This document shows positions 1 to 12,850 of a stretch of DNA of 64,000 bases, in pieces. This stretch comes from Pogonophryne albipinna. Lineage: Eukaryota > Chordata > Actinopteri > Perciformes > Artedidraconidae. Both the position numbers and the translations under genes were made by a program. The first letter of the stretch is position 1. Every line of letters begins with the position of its first letter. The notes under the pieces are model-generated. The model saw only the letters and a list, made by a program, of their open reading frames with translations. It had not been told where the DNA came from and searched no databases. Location: NCBI GenBank assembly GCA_028583405.1, contig CM053259.1, forward strand, positions 16,963,594 through 17,027,593, written 5' to 3'.

Positions 1-1098
<1,098 letters not shown>

Positions 1099-1480
1099 TC
1101 AAACAAGGGATGGTCGTCTTTGGGATATGTAAATTCTCCATTTTTTCCATATTTCCTCAAATGTGTTTTCCTGAAGCCTCATTGAGAAGGTGATTCTTTC
1201 CATAACATACATTTCATGGATTTTGCCGTACCAGTTGTCAAGAGAAGGGATGTCCGCTTTGAGCCATTTTCTAGTTATTACTTTGTTTGCTGCAACAGTA
1301 AGAATTCCAAATAACTGTTTTGTTTTGAGGTTTGTGGGGATTGAATGTACGAGCCCAAATAGAAATTCGTCCCAGTTTAATGTGATTTTTTTCCTGTAGT
1401 ACCATTTCAATTTCTTAATGGAACTTTTGCCAAAAAGTTACTATTAAAGGACAAGCCCAAAACAAATGGTAGTGATGTGC
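1099..1480 (-). mobile_element. L1-type LINE ORF2 C-terminal fragment
   Basis: The minus strand encodes the last part of a non-LTR retrotransposon ORF2. At about 1420-1480 there is a HHYHLFWACPLIVTFW stretch, typical of the cysteine/tryptophan region after the reverse transcriptase of L1-like fish LINEs. It is followed by about 100 residues ending EEIWKKWRIYIS. A stop codon at about 1428 breaks the frame between these two parts, so the copy is dead and 5'-truncated. No endonuclease or reverse-transcriptase catalytic motif is present. The family call rests on memory of this conserved tail. Confidence 0.75.
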
Positions 1481-3467
1481 TAACTGAGAACCACATTTCC
1501 TCCTTAAATTATTTTTCAACTCGTATTATTATATATATCTGAGCTCTAAATAAATAAAATCTCTTTTATCTAACAGAAGTGATCATATTTAATATTTCCA
1601 TTTGCAGGACCCCTTCAGAAAGTGAATCCAAAGTCAACACCACAGGCTAAAGAGACAACCCAAACTCTATTCAAACATTGATTTCTTTATCAACAAACAC
1701 AGGTACGAAAGTCATAAATCCTTAAATACTTTCATGACTTATATCCAGCTTATAATTTCCACATAAAACATTCGGACTGAAAAGAAAAACCCTGATTTAC
1801 AAGAGAAATTAAGGAAAATGCTTTGTAAATACTTTTTGTTCTGCACCTAGCAGGAGTCTGTGGTGTGACACTAATCGACTGGTAAACAGCTTATTCAGTC
1901 TGAGCCTGCTCGACTCACTCCATCACAAGACTGCTGTCAGCAGACCGTCCGACCCTCATGTCTTCCATTACGCCCTAAAGTATAATTCAGTTAAACTGCT
2001 CACTCTCCACTGAGTCTCTGTCACGCTCTATCTGCTTTCTTTCTCTTTCGGAGATGCTGACTCCATTTACAGTGTGCTGACTGTGCCTTCTGTCTCTTCC
2101 GACTGCTTAGCTGCTGTCTCATACACAACACATAAACCCCTAACCAAATATATATCAAGTCAAAAAATCTTACAAGATCATAGAGAACAACACTGTAGCC
2201 AGAGTTGTAAAAATACTGAGATTATACCTAAAATGTACCCCCTGCCCCAACAAAACTCTTAGTGAATGGTGCAATAAAATGCCATCTTTTCATATTATGT
2301 TCTGAATAGCGTTGTAATAGAGTAAAAGTACATTTTAATAATCCTCTAATAAATCATAATTCTCTGAGACTTTATTTGATATTCTTTTGTGTTTGTTTAG
2401 CACATTTACATCTGTCCCTAACCCATGCTAAAACCCTTATATGTCAAACTAAACAAAGTCTAAAGCTACAAGGAACCCAAAACACAAGACAATTACCAAA
2501 TAGATATAAACTGAAATGACCACCTCCTGGTTGTATGCACAGCCAACCAGTAATGATGCAGTTTACGTCCATGTCTGTCGAAAATGTGTTGACTTTGAAA
2601 CTGTCATAATCCCCGTAAAATTCTTAAAATATGTCCCAGAACAATTTTTCTGAGGTAACATTGAGCTTGACCTTTGACCCCCACATTTGAACCACTTTTT
2701 ACTTGAGTCCAAGTGGACATTTTTGCCACATTTGAAATAAAGTTGTTTCTAAGATATTGTGACAATGAAAATGGAATGAACAAAGTTATGGACAACCTGA
2801 ACAAATAAAGCATTAAAAAAAAGTTTAGATATGGAACATATTGTTTCACGAAAGATAAACACAAACACAGCAGAAATACATAAGAAACATCGGTACTGTA
2901 AATAAACCTTCTCAATTATACTTGTTTTGGTCTATTTCTTAGTCTGTCAAATTGCCCGGGCAGATTGCATTTACTATTCCAGGAGGAAAATAATCATGTC
3001 AAAGCCAAATCTTCCTTCTTGTGTCATCATAGCATATAAACTCTCTTTGTTATTAAAACCCCCAATTCACATTAATATTACTGAGGACATTTCTTTGGTG
3101 TGTCTTCACTTGAAGCTCCTTTTCTGTGAGGTCAGCTGATCCTAATAACCACTCTAAATTAAATCAGAAGTTTTAGGGAGGAGTCACTGAGTAACATGGG
3201 CAAAACGTACAAGGCAGGACCAAGAGTGACATAAAGAGAGACTCAAACAGCTTTACTTAAAATACAGTGGAAGAAAAAGTAAGAAAAAGACGAGGGTGTG
3301 GGTTTAGACTTCACAGACGAAAATTAATTCAATTTAGGAATGTGTTGTGGGACGTATCGGATCAGCAGTACATTTGAATAGAGAGCTGTAACGTCCCAAG
3401 AGGGGCTTTTGGATCTGCTTGAATATTTATCTGAAAATAGTTTGAAAGACTTCTTACTGAAAGCATC
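1481..3467. other. Upstream region of the first Ly6 gene
   Basis: No exon or recognisable transposon is seen. The 3' part must contain the promoter and 5' UTR of the Ly6 gene starting at 3468. I could not identify a convincing TATA box, so the transcription start is unknown. Confidence 0.4.
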
Positions 3468-6400
3468 ATGTCTTGTCTACAACTCGGGATCGTACTCCTC
3501 TTCTGTCTACCTTTAGCAGGTATGTATTTACAAGTCAAACTATTACTGGACATTTAAACACTTATGTTATTATATAATGTGTTAACAGTGACTTACAACT
3601 GAATTGTGTATATCTTCTTGAGGCAAAACAGGATTCAATAGGTACATCTAGGAGAAAACCGACATGTATTTAATAGGGCTGTCAAACGATTAAACATTTT
3701 AATCAGATTAATCACAGCTTAAAAATTAATTAATCATGATTAATCACCATTCGAACTATGTCCAAAATATGCCATTTATTTATGTATATTGTTGTGGGAA
3801 TGGAAAGATAAATGAAAGAAGGCGGATATATCCATTTAACATACAGTATCTATGTTTATTATAACATTTTTCTGCGTGTCAAAATGAAAGACAGCACACA
3901 CACCTATCAATCATCAAACCGTGGGGTCTTAATTCATTACGTGTTGATTTCTATCAACGGGGGGGTACTTCAGGAAAGTCGACGGGGGGGTTAGTAGAGT
4001 ACTTGTGACCACAGAGTGCGAACGTTGTGATCAGCTGTTTTAGCGCAGTTCTCCAGTGAAGGGGGGGAAGTCTCCCTCCGCAGCCGGTTGGCGTAGTTTT
4101 GGCACAATTCCGTTGTACAGACCGACGTTAACAGCAGCCCTGTCTGTGCACACGGAGACCGACTCTGTCGTCCGGTGATCTAACCGCCTTCTGGAAAAGC
4201 TTAACAAGTACGCCGGTACGCAAATGCGCTTTGTGACACAAGTTTCAGATTACGCACATAACCGGCGTACCAGTTATGTGCACCCCTGTACTACAGCAAA
4301 AGTATTCTCCGTCGGGACTTCCTGCAACAACACCGACATTATCAAAGTTGTTCTATTGAGAAGACGTTCACTACGTGACAAAAGTTTTCAAAACCGTTTC
4401 TGGTCTTCGGTATTTCCAGACAAGTGGCTACTGAAATCAATCTTACTAACTGCTGTCTGTGCAATTTACTCCGCGCGAGTTGGCGGACTTTATTTAGCTT
4501 ACTTTAACATCATTTTTCATGGTGGGGCTAAGCCATTTCTCGGTATGGGTGTAGCCTACCCCAGCCATACCCTGGCGCTGCCACTGGTGGCACGTATGGG
4601 GCGGGCCATTCTGCACATGCGTTAAATGCGTTAAATATTTTAACGCAATTAATTCAAAAAATTAATTACCGCCGTTAACGCGATAATTTTGACAGCACTA
4701 GTATTTAAGTTCAGAGAAAAACTTTGAAAAACCAGTGTTTTTTTCTTGCAGCAACCACATCGCTTCACTTTGCAAGGGTGGGTCAACCTCATCACACCAC
4801 TGATGGCGCAGGTAAACAGAGACTCACACAAAAGTTGGTGAGGAGGAGCAATAATAGCAGTTCCTAATGCACAACTATCCCCTCATCCACATCAGTTGTT
4901 TTATTTCTTCTGAATAGGCCAAATTCATACAAATGTCTCTTCAGAGTCTCATGGATATGATCGATGTGATTCTTCGCTAAAATCACGAGTATGTCCTTAT
5001 TGCTTAATCCGATTGCAGAGGATAATTTGATTAGTGCATCCACTGCAGGCATAATTCACGGCAAGCCTTTCGTACTCCAGGGAGACTAGCTGGTGCCATA
5101 AGCTTATATTTTACAGTCTTACGCATCACTAGGCCACCAGGGTGGGTGGAGGGGGTCAGGAGGACGGGATTTTGGGCTGACAGCCCAGGAGCACAGCGGA
5201 GTACCCGGAAGGGATCTCGGGCGGACGGCCCGGGGGCAAGGCAGAAGCTGAGAAGGGGGACTCGGGCGGACGGCCCGGGGGCAAGGCAGAGTCTAAGGTG
5301 GGGGACTCGGGCGGACGGCCCGGGGGCAAGGCAGAGTCCAAGGTGGGGGTCTCGGGCGGACGGCCCGGGGGCAAGGCAGAGTCCATGGTGGGGCGAAGGC
5401 TACAGCGGGCGAACTCAGGGGGCCGAGCATGAGGGTGAAGGCAGCGGCAGGAAGAGTCAGGGGGCCGGGCTCGAGGGCGAAGACCGCGGCTCTCAGGGGA
5501 CCGGGCTCGAGGGCGAAGACCAGACAGCTTCGGAGGCCGGGCAGGACCCGGTGTCGGCCGAACAGGAACCGGAGCCGGTGGGACAGGCTTCGGCAAGATC
5601 CCCCACGGAAGAGGACCAGGAGTTGGCAGGACCCCCGGCGAAACAGGTGATGGCGGGGCCTCCAACGGAACAGGACAAGGGGTTGGCAGCACCCCCGGCA
5701 GAAGAGTTGTCGGCGGGACCCCCAGAGGAACAGGACATAGGATTGGCAGGACCCCCGGCAGGAGAGTAGTCGGCGGGACCTCCAACGGGACTGGACATGG
5801 AGCTGGCAGGACCCCCAGCGGAACCTCCAACGGCACAGGACATAGGGTTGGCAGGACGCCCGGCAGAAGAGTAGTCGGAGGGACCCCCAACGGGACAGGA
5901 CATAGGGTTGAAAGGACCCCCGGCAGGAGAGTAGTCGGCAGGACCTCCAACGGCACAGGACATAGGGTTGGCAGGACCCCCGGCAGAAGAGTAGTCGGCG
6001 GGACCCCCAACGGGACAGGACATGGGATTGGCAGGACCCCCGGCAGGAGAGTAGTCAGCGGGACCCCCAACGGGACAGGACATAGGATTGGCAGGACCCC
6101 CGGCAGGAGAGTAGTCGGCGGGACCTCCAACGGGACTGGACATGGAGCTGGCAGGACCCCCAGCGGAACCTCCAACGGAACAGGACATAGGATTGGCAGG
6201 ACCCCCGGCAGAAGAGTAGTCGGCGGGACCCCCAACGGGACAGGACAGAGGGTTGGCAGAACTCCCGGCAGGAGAGTAGTCGGCGGGACCCCCAACGGGA
6301 CAGGACATGGAGTTGGCAGGACCCCCGGCAGGAGAGTAGTCGGCAGGACCCCCAACGGGACAGGACATAGGGTTGGCAGGACCCCCGGCAGAAGAGTAGT

Positions 6401-9400
6401 CGGCGGGGCCTCCAACGGCACAGGACACAGGGTTGGCAGGACCCCCGGCAGAGGAGCAGTCGGTGGGACCCCCAACGGGATAGGACATGGAGTTGGCAGG
6501 ACCCCCAGCGGAACCTCCAACGGCACTTCAGTAGGGACTTGAGTAGGGACTGGAGAGGGAACTCGAGAGGGGACTCGAGAGGGAACTCGAGAGGGAACTC
6601 GAGAGGGAACTCGAGAGGGGACTTGAGAAGAAACTGGAGAGGGGACTCGAAAGGGAACTTGAGATGGGACTAGAGTTGGGACTTGAGAAGGGACTAGAGG
6701 AGGGACTGGAGAAGGGACTAGAGAAGGGACTAGGGAAGTGACTTGAGAAGTGACTTGAGAAAGGACTAGAGTTGGTACTTGAGAAGTGACTAGAGAAGTG
6801 ACTAGAGAAGGGACTAGAGAAGTGACTAGAGAAGGGACTAGAGAAGGGACTAGAGTTGGTACTTGAGAAGTGACTAGAGATGGTACTTGAGAAGTGACTA
6901 GAGAAGTGACTAGAGATGGGACTAGAGAAGGGACTAGGGAAGGGACTAGAGAAGGGACTAGAGGAGGGACTAGAGGAGGGACTAGAGGAGGGACTAGAGG
7001 AGGGACTAGAGGAGGGGACTCGAGAAGAGACTAGAGAAGGGACCAGAGATGGGACTAGAGATGGGATTATGGCAGCTGGGGCCAGAGCTGGGTCTGGAAC
7101 CATGGCCGCTGGGGCCAGAACTTGGGCCGGAACCATGGCTCTTGGGGCTCGGGCTGCTAGCCTGGCCTTGCGACTCCTTCTTTTAGGAGCCGTTTGGAGG
7201 CTTCGTGGACCTCCAAAAGCCAGACGAGTTCCAGAGAACGGCTCCTGGACAGGAGCAGGAGCTGGGGCAGAAGCAAGGGTTGACTCCAAACGGACCACAC
7301 CGATGCGTGTGGTGTCATAAAGGGAATTGGGAGGCAGGGAGCTAGCATGCCTGGGGTTAGCAGCAGTGGCGTGCACAGACATTTATAGGGGCAGGTGCTC
7401 AAGAGAAAAAAAAAGGGCACCTTCTGAGTCGTCGTGGCGGTCGCGCCGAAATTGTGCGCAAAAATTTGCCGGATAATGGCGGATTTTGTTAGTTTCTTTT
7501 CGGTTACTTTATTTCGGTTTTAGTGTTGGGGTTAGGTTATTTAATTCTTATTTTGGCCTGATTTTACTGATTTATTATCAAAAAATTAATTATTTTTATT
7601 ATTCTAAATGACTTAGGGGGGTCCAATCTGAAGCTAGGGGGGACGAAACCCCCCCCCCCCCGGGATTGACGCCCCTGGTGGAACCGCCGGCTGCCTTAGT
7701 AGTGTGAGATTTATTAAAGGCACATCTTGTATGTCGTAATTGCATATATATTTATTTCAATAACCATATGCTGTCTGATGCAGATGCCTATCTAAAAGAA
7801 ATCAAATAGTAGGCTTACTAGCTTCTACACGCTAAAGCAACTGTAGTCAGGGATGCAAACTCATCAGATATGAAAAAGGTGACAAGGATCCGAGCCCCCC
7901 GACCCCACGGAATATCGGCTTTAAAATTAGGAATAACAGAGGATTTTAGCAGTCAGAACAACTAAAGCAGCAGGTAATAATAACAGAAACGCCAAAGAGT
8001 TACATCTAATAGAAATATATAAAAGCATTTATTTTAATTGTGTAGCAGTCAGTTTATAATTTTGGCAGCACTGTTGAGCATTTTGAAAATGTATTTTCAT
8101 GCCTCTTAGTATTTGTATAATACTTTTCTACTTTCACTTGAGGAACATTTTGAATGCAGGACTTTTACTGTAACAGAGTATTCTCTGAGTGCTTCTACTT
8201 TTACTCAAGTACAAGATCTGAGTACTTCTACTTTTATCAAGTACAAGACCTGAGTACTTCTACTAAAGTACAAGATCTGAGTACTTCTACTTTTATTAAG
8301 TACAAGATCTGAGTACTTCTACTTTTACTCTAGTACAATATCTATACCACCTCTGTTTATAGCCTATGAAAAAAACTATTAGAAAACGAAGGCTAAAGCT
8401 AACGTTAGCAGATAGTGACAATGCTAGCTCAACGATTCCTTAAATAATATTGCGACAGAAAAACTTTTCAGTTCACATCACGCTCTGCCGCTCTGCTCTG
8501 AACACCTGAACGGCCTGTTCTAACAGCTGTTCACCAGCGGCTCAGTCTGTGCCACAGTGACTCCGCACAGTTAACGAACACACCGTAGATAATGTAGCTG
8601 ACCCTCATCCCGGAGCAGCAGAGTTCAGCCGGCCCGACAGGCAGGAATACTCGAGCACACAGCTCGCGCTTCATATATTAAAAAATAACACCATGCGCGT
8701 CATGATGGCACATAACAGCTCGCGACCGCAGATTATTTCGGCGATTAGATAAAATGTAAATTATATTTGACGCAACTTTAGTTACATTTCCATGACTTTT
8801 CCAAAACTTTGGGAAAAATATTGTTTTCCATAACTTTTCCAGGGCCTGGAATTTGCATTTTGAATTTCCATGACTTTTCCAGGTTTTCAATGACCGTACG
8901 AACCCTAATAGTTTAGCATCTGATTTATGGGATTAAACAATACACTCGTTGTATTTGTTACCTGGCGGTTACTTACTTGGTCGTCACTAGGGCACTTTTA
9001 ATCGTGTTGCTGCGTGCTGCTGCACCACACACCCGCCGTGGCCTGTCTGACTGAGTGACTGACTGTCAGCTCTGCGCGCTGGGCGTTCACGTTGAGAACA
9101 GGGAAGGGAGGGGCTGCAGCCAGGGCACGTACGGGAGTGCCGCGGGGCACGTGTGGGGATGTCTGACAAAATTACAACGCGCATTTGGGGCATTGTTGTA
9201 TATATTAGAAGCTTTTAATCCAGAATTGATCGATGTTACCATGAGCCACATACAGTACACTGTAAAAAACAAACTTTCAAAAGGGCACATTGCTGTCCAG
9301 AGGGCAAAACGGGCAGGTGCTCAAGCACTACCTAGAGTCTGTGTGCACGTCTCTCCTAGCAGGCAGGGGATAACGAACCGAGAGGAAATCCAAAATCCAG

Positions 9401-12036
9401 CGAGGTAGGAATTTCACCAAGTCTGGTGTCTCCATAGTCATCTGGCACGCCTCTGCCAGAGCAGCCTCTCGCTGCTGAACCCCGGACGCTGCCCTCCATC
9501 GATCAGAGCAGGTAGCCAAAAAAAAGGAAAAATCCAATAATTCCTGCTCAAAAGGATCTGCTGGGCCCATATCTGGTTGGTTCGTACTGTTACGGTGAGT
9601 GAAGCAAGCAGGACAGGACCCAAATGCAGATAACGCTGAAAATGCCTTTATTTCAAGGATAATATAGACAAACGGAACACTCCCCGGGGAAGTCACCAAC
9701 AAAAGACGAACCAACACAGGAAGAGACCAGACTAAATACAGGGAGGGGTAATCACAAGACGAGAAACAGCCGGGCAGGGGAGGAGAAACACAAGGGACAC
9801 AGGTGAACACAATCAGACAACTAGACACACCAGGGAAACTAACGACAGGAGGAAAAACACAGGGAAAAGGACCAGACAATATACAAAGAGAAAAACATGA
9901 CAGGGAGAACAGCAAAACACCCAAAACAAGACATACAAAACGTGACATAACACAATAATCGTAACAATAACATTGTTCCTGTTGTTTCCCTCAGCCTGTT
10001 TGACCTGTTACACCTGTATGTTCCCGGCCATCTCTCCTCTGGACTGCTTCAAGTTCCCTCAGGAGTGTCCGGCTGGGCAGCGCTGCCTGTCCAGTACTGC
10101 CACAGGAAGACGAGGTAAGATCCTGTGTGTGTGTGTGTGTGTGTTTATTTCTGTGTCTGTATATGACATCATATCTAATAATCTAGGTCAGGAGGATCAC
10201 AAATTGGAAGACAAAGCCTTATTGTTGGGATTGGGAACAGATTTCTGAAATTCACAGTGCAGTCTGTGCATATGTCTGTGTCAATATACAGTGCATCAGG
10301 ACAGTTGTTTTGGATTTGAAGAGAATCGTGGTTATTAAGTTAAGTGCTGACTATCATCTATAATTGAAGGTGTTTCACACCCACATCTTAAGAACTGTGT
10401 AGAAACTGTAGTCATTTTTGTGGTTGAATCCCTACACTGCCCTCCCAATGTAGGCAGAGGGTGCTAAAAGCTGAATTGAAATCTCTTATAGTGGTTTTGG
10501 TTTAAATCCTGTGTACTGTGTCTGTTTATGAGAAGCAGCCATATTTAGTTACCTGCATAATTTGTCTGAGGAAAACCCAGGAAACTCTCCAATCTATAAT
10601 AAAGCCTGTGTAAAATAACTGTTTTAAGTCAATCAACCAGTCCAGATAAATCCTTAAATCATCTCTTTCAGAGCCAAACATCATTGTCCACATATATACA
10701 GTAAGATGTTTGTATGTTGCTGCAAAGGATACTAGAATAAAAAAATTTTTTAAGGCCTTCTTTCAGGCATGATCCTGTCTCAACACAGGTGTAAAAACAA
10801 AGCAACACAGTGACTCAATAGATCAGATCTCAGCACAGTTTCTCATCCAGCCGGTTGTCAGTTCACTTTACCTGTGATGCCATCAAATTATCTCTAAAAA
10901 TAGCTCTCTGGGCTCTGTGGGTGGGGCCAAGCGTTCACTGTGTCTCATCGGAGGATACAGCTCTGTTTCTTTTACATGCACCTTAACCAGTAAATACAGG
11001 GCTGCATTTGATTGTGAGCCCTCTGTGGGACAGTGGCAATTTAACAGCCTTAGCTTTTAGTTGTTTACCTCCTTGTTCCTCCAAAGTATGACCCAAAAAT
11101 CATTTGATGTAACTATAACTTTAAGGTGTAAAATGTGGTCGATAAGAAACACTGCCAAAACGTACTCACATTCCCTTATGATTATTTTGTCAATAGCATC
11201 AATGTTGTGCAAAATCTTTTGTAGTATTCAGTACAATATATATATATTTGTAATCAGTATACCTAGACAATTTGAGTCGTAAAAACTCATTCTGTCTACA
11301 CACCTTATTCATATGTATCACTACTGAATTTGAAATTCACATTACACCAAGCATAAAAATGCATTACTTTGAACACCATCCACTTCCCTCTTTTTGAAAT
11401 CCATATACATGTTCATACTGTATATTCCAGCACTTGTTTTCAGATCTTAGAATATCTCTAAAATAAAAACTGAAAATCAATTTGATTGAATGTATTCAGA
11501 CGAAAAATGTAAAGTAGCAGTGTTATAAGATGGGAAACTTAACACTGTAGACAATGGACTTTTCTTAATCAATTCATACATTTAGCAATATATTCAATAT
11601 GTCATTTATTAGGAAAAGAATGTTTTTGAAATACAAGCAGATTAATTAAAAGGAAGGTTTAAAAATACAATTATGCAATATAATCAATTTAGTCATGTTT
11701 AATGTAATAATTAATTTTTTAGTGGTAGTTCTCTTTCTCCTTTGATTTGTTGGAATCATTTTGTATTATCTCCCCATCACTAAATGCACCACCAATAAAT
11801 AAAGTCCTCTCTTTTCTTTCGTAGGCTCTCTAGAAGTGACGATGTACGAGAAGAGCTGTGCGGTCCCGGCCCAGTGTGGAGTGAGTGGACAGAAGTACGC
11901 CTCTGGACTCTACTTCAACTACACCAACGTCTGCTGCGACAGCGACCTGTGCAACGCCGCCGGGACATTTACTGCCCTCAGCTGGAGAGGAGCGGCTCTC
12001 TGCCTGCTGCCCGCACTCTGCCTGCTGCTGGCCTGA
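3468..12036 (+). CDS. Ly6/uPAR (LU) domain GPI-anchored protein, three exons
   Basis: Exons are 3468-3519, 9995-10114 and 11825-12036, giving 127 residues. Both introns are phase 1 with GT-AG ends (GTATGT donor, then GTAAGA). Exon 1 encodes the signal peptide MSCLQLGIVLLFCLPLA. The mature protein starts near ACLTCYTC and ends its LU domain with CCDSDLCN, the family's terminal motif. A hydrophobic Leu/Ala/Cys-rich tail (ALCLLPALCLLLA) suggests replacement by a GPI anchor at the cell surface. There is one more cysteine (in ACLTC) than the canonical ten. Intron 1 carries a hAT element and an antisense LTR element whose edge is only 28 bp upstream of exon 2. A 407-bp GT array follows the stop codon after 8 bp. 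This is the only Ly6 gene in the window on the plus strand. The specific paralogue and ligand are not recognisable from sequence. Confidence 0.93.
3674..4700. mobile_element. Non-autonomous hAT-like element (TAGGGCTGTCAAA ends)
   Basis: The ends are inverted: TAGGGCTGTCAAACGATTAA on the left and the complement of AATTTTGACAGCACTA on the right. The element is flanked by a perfect 8-bp duplication, GTATTTAA, at 3666-3673 and 4701-4708, which is the hAT hallmark. It is 1027 bp and has no transposase. A 133-codon open frame inside resembles no protein I know. It lies in intron 1 of the Ly6 gene. Confidence 0.88.
4709..5127 (-). other. Intron sequence with a possible transposon HTH-like fragment
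   Basis: On the minus strand at 4864-5052 there is a 62-codon open frame containing a TLKRHLYEFGLFRR motif. It resembles the N-terminal helix-turn-helix region of fish integrase-type transposon proteins. It stops without any catalytic core. Host intron or transposon debris are both possible. Confidence 0.3.
5215..7062. repeat. Minisatellite block: 45-, 60- and 12-bp units
   Basis: There are three adjacent arrays: about four 45-bp units around GGCCCGGGGGCAAGGCAGAG (5215-5395), about fifteen 60-bp units around AGTAGTCGGCGGGACC (5620-6525), and about forty-five 12-bp units of the form GACTAGAGAAGG or GACTCGAGAGGG (6530-7062). All periods are multiples of three. The same modules recur inverted at 34560-37085. 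Confidence 0.93.
7364..9354. mobile_element. hAT-like insertion inside the LTR element
   Basis: The left end is CAGTGGCGTGCACAGAC. The complement of the right end is similar (GTGCACAC core). The flanks GTTAGCAG (7356-7363) and CCTAGCAG (9355-9362) are an 8-bp target duplication with two differences, and the plus-strand copy of the host LTR element gives the empty site. A GGGCAGGTGCTCAAG motif occurs near both ends in the same direction. The interior is a mosaic: a C-run flanked by a GGGGCGTCAAT-type end (about 7640-7680), a tandem repeat (8185-8340), and another element's terminus with repeated CATGACTTTTCCA (8770-8906). No transposase is seen. Confidence 0.75.
8185..8340. repeat. Short tandem repeat, about 30-45 bp units
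   Basis: There are four to five imperfect units of GAGTACTTCTACTTTTA followed by AAGTACAAGATCT. This is a motif widespread in fish repeats. Confidence 0.85.
9588..9966 (-). repeat. 5' LTR (379 bp) of the antisense minisatellite-ORF element
   Basis: It starts TGTTACGATTATTG on the minus strand and ends CTCACCGTAACA. It contains an AATAAA polyadenylation signal (plus-strand TTTATT near 9650). It resembles the two LTRs at 33889-34263 and 37248-37623 throughout, apart from its 3' end. The outer edge is 28 bp from the exon 2 acceptor of the host Ly6 gene. Confidence 0.88.
10124..11824. other. Intron 2 of the plus-strand Ly6 gene
   Basis: A short GT run at 10124-10143 is followed by AT-rich sequence. 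I see no exon or clear transposon. Confidence 0.5.
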
Positions 12037-12039
12037 ACA

Positions 12040-12453
<414 letters not shown>

Positions 12454-12489
12454 AATATCAAGGCATAAGGGTCCTGGGAAATATGTACT

Positions 12490-12850
12490 CAGTGGTGGAG
12501 TGTAATGAAGTACATATACTCTTGAACAGCATTTAGGTACTTGTACTTTACTTGAGTATTTCCATTTTATGCTTATTTAAACATTAACTACACTACATTT
12601 TAGAAGCAAATATAGAATTCTCCAAAATATATAAATTAATAATAAATTAAGATGCATTATTAGAGATTAAACGAACCCCTTTAATAAAGCTCCACCTGCA
12701 TCATCTGGAAATAGGCTATGTTGCATTATGAGTACATATAATTCTGGTACGTATGATGCTAATACTTTTTGTGATTTTACTTAAATACATTTTGATTGCA
12801 GGACTTCTACTGGTAACAGAGTATTTGTAAACTGTGGTATTACTATATCT
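12490..12850. repeat. Dispersed fish repeat (CAGTGGTGGAGTG end)
   Basis: It starts CAGTGGTGGAGTGTAATGAA and contains GGTACTTGTACTTTACTTG and related ACTTCTACT motifs common in teleost non-autonomous DNA transposons. The right end and any target duplication were not found, so the extent is approximate. Confidence 0.5.

Larger units (their letters stand above)
5156..9570 (-). pseudogene. Disrupted gag-like/minisatellite ORF
   Basis: The reading frame starts at 9570 and matches the plus copy through a RWILDFLSVRYPLPA motif. The hAT at 7364-9354 interrupts it. It resumes at about 7360 (HASSLPPNSLYDTTRIG) through Ala-Pro and Ser-Ser-Pro-Phe repeats. It shifts frame at about 6527 and runs on to 5156 as Pro-Leu-Gly-Val-Leu-Pro-Thr repeats. 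No protease, reverse transcriptase or integrase is present. It is dead because of the insertion and the frame change. Confidence 0.75.
5128..9966 (-). mobile_element. Minisatellite-ORF LTR element, antisense copy, 3'-truncated
   Basis: This copy of the element at 33889-37623 lies on the minus strand. Its 5' LTR is 9588-9966, with inverted ends TGTTACG...CGTAACA. The ORF start is at 9570 (MGPADPFEQELLDF). The order of repeat modules matches the plus copy: degenerate Ala-Pro-Met repeats, then 12-bp Ser-rich units (about 6530-7060), 60-bp units (about 5620-6525) and 45-bp units (about 5215-5395). Similarity ends at about 5128, within the element's 3' tail, so the 3' LTR is missing. A hAT element at 7364-9354 splits it. 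It occupies intron 1 of the Ly6 gene, in antisense orientation. Confidence 0.88.

Noticed and set aside
5620..6525. Regular 60-bp repeats considered as a CRISPR-like or satellite array
   Set aside because: No unique spacers; the units are coding minisatellites inside an LTR element and recur in the plus copy.
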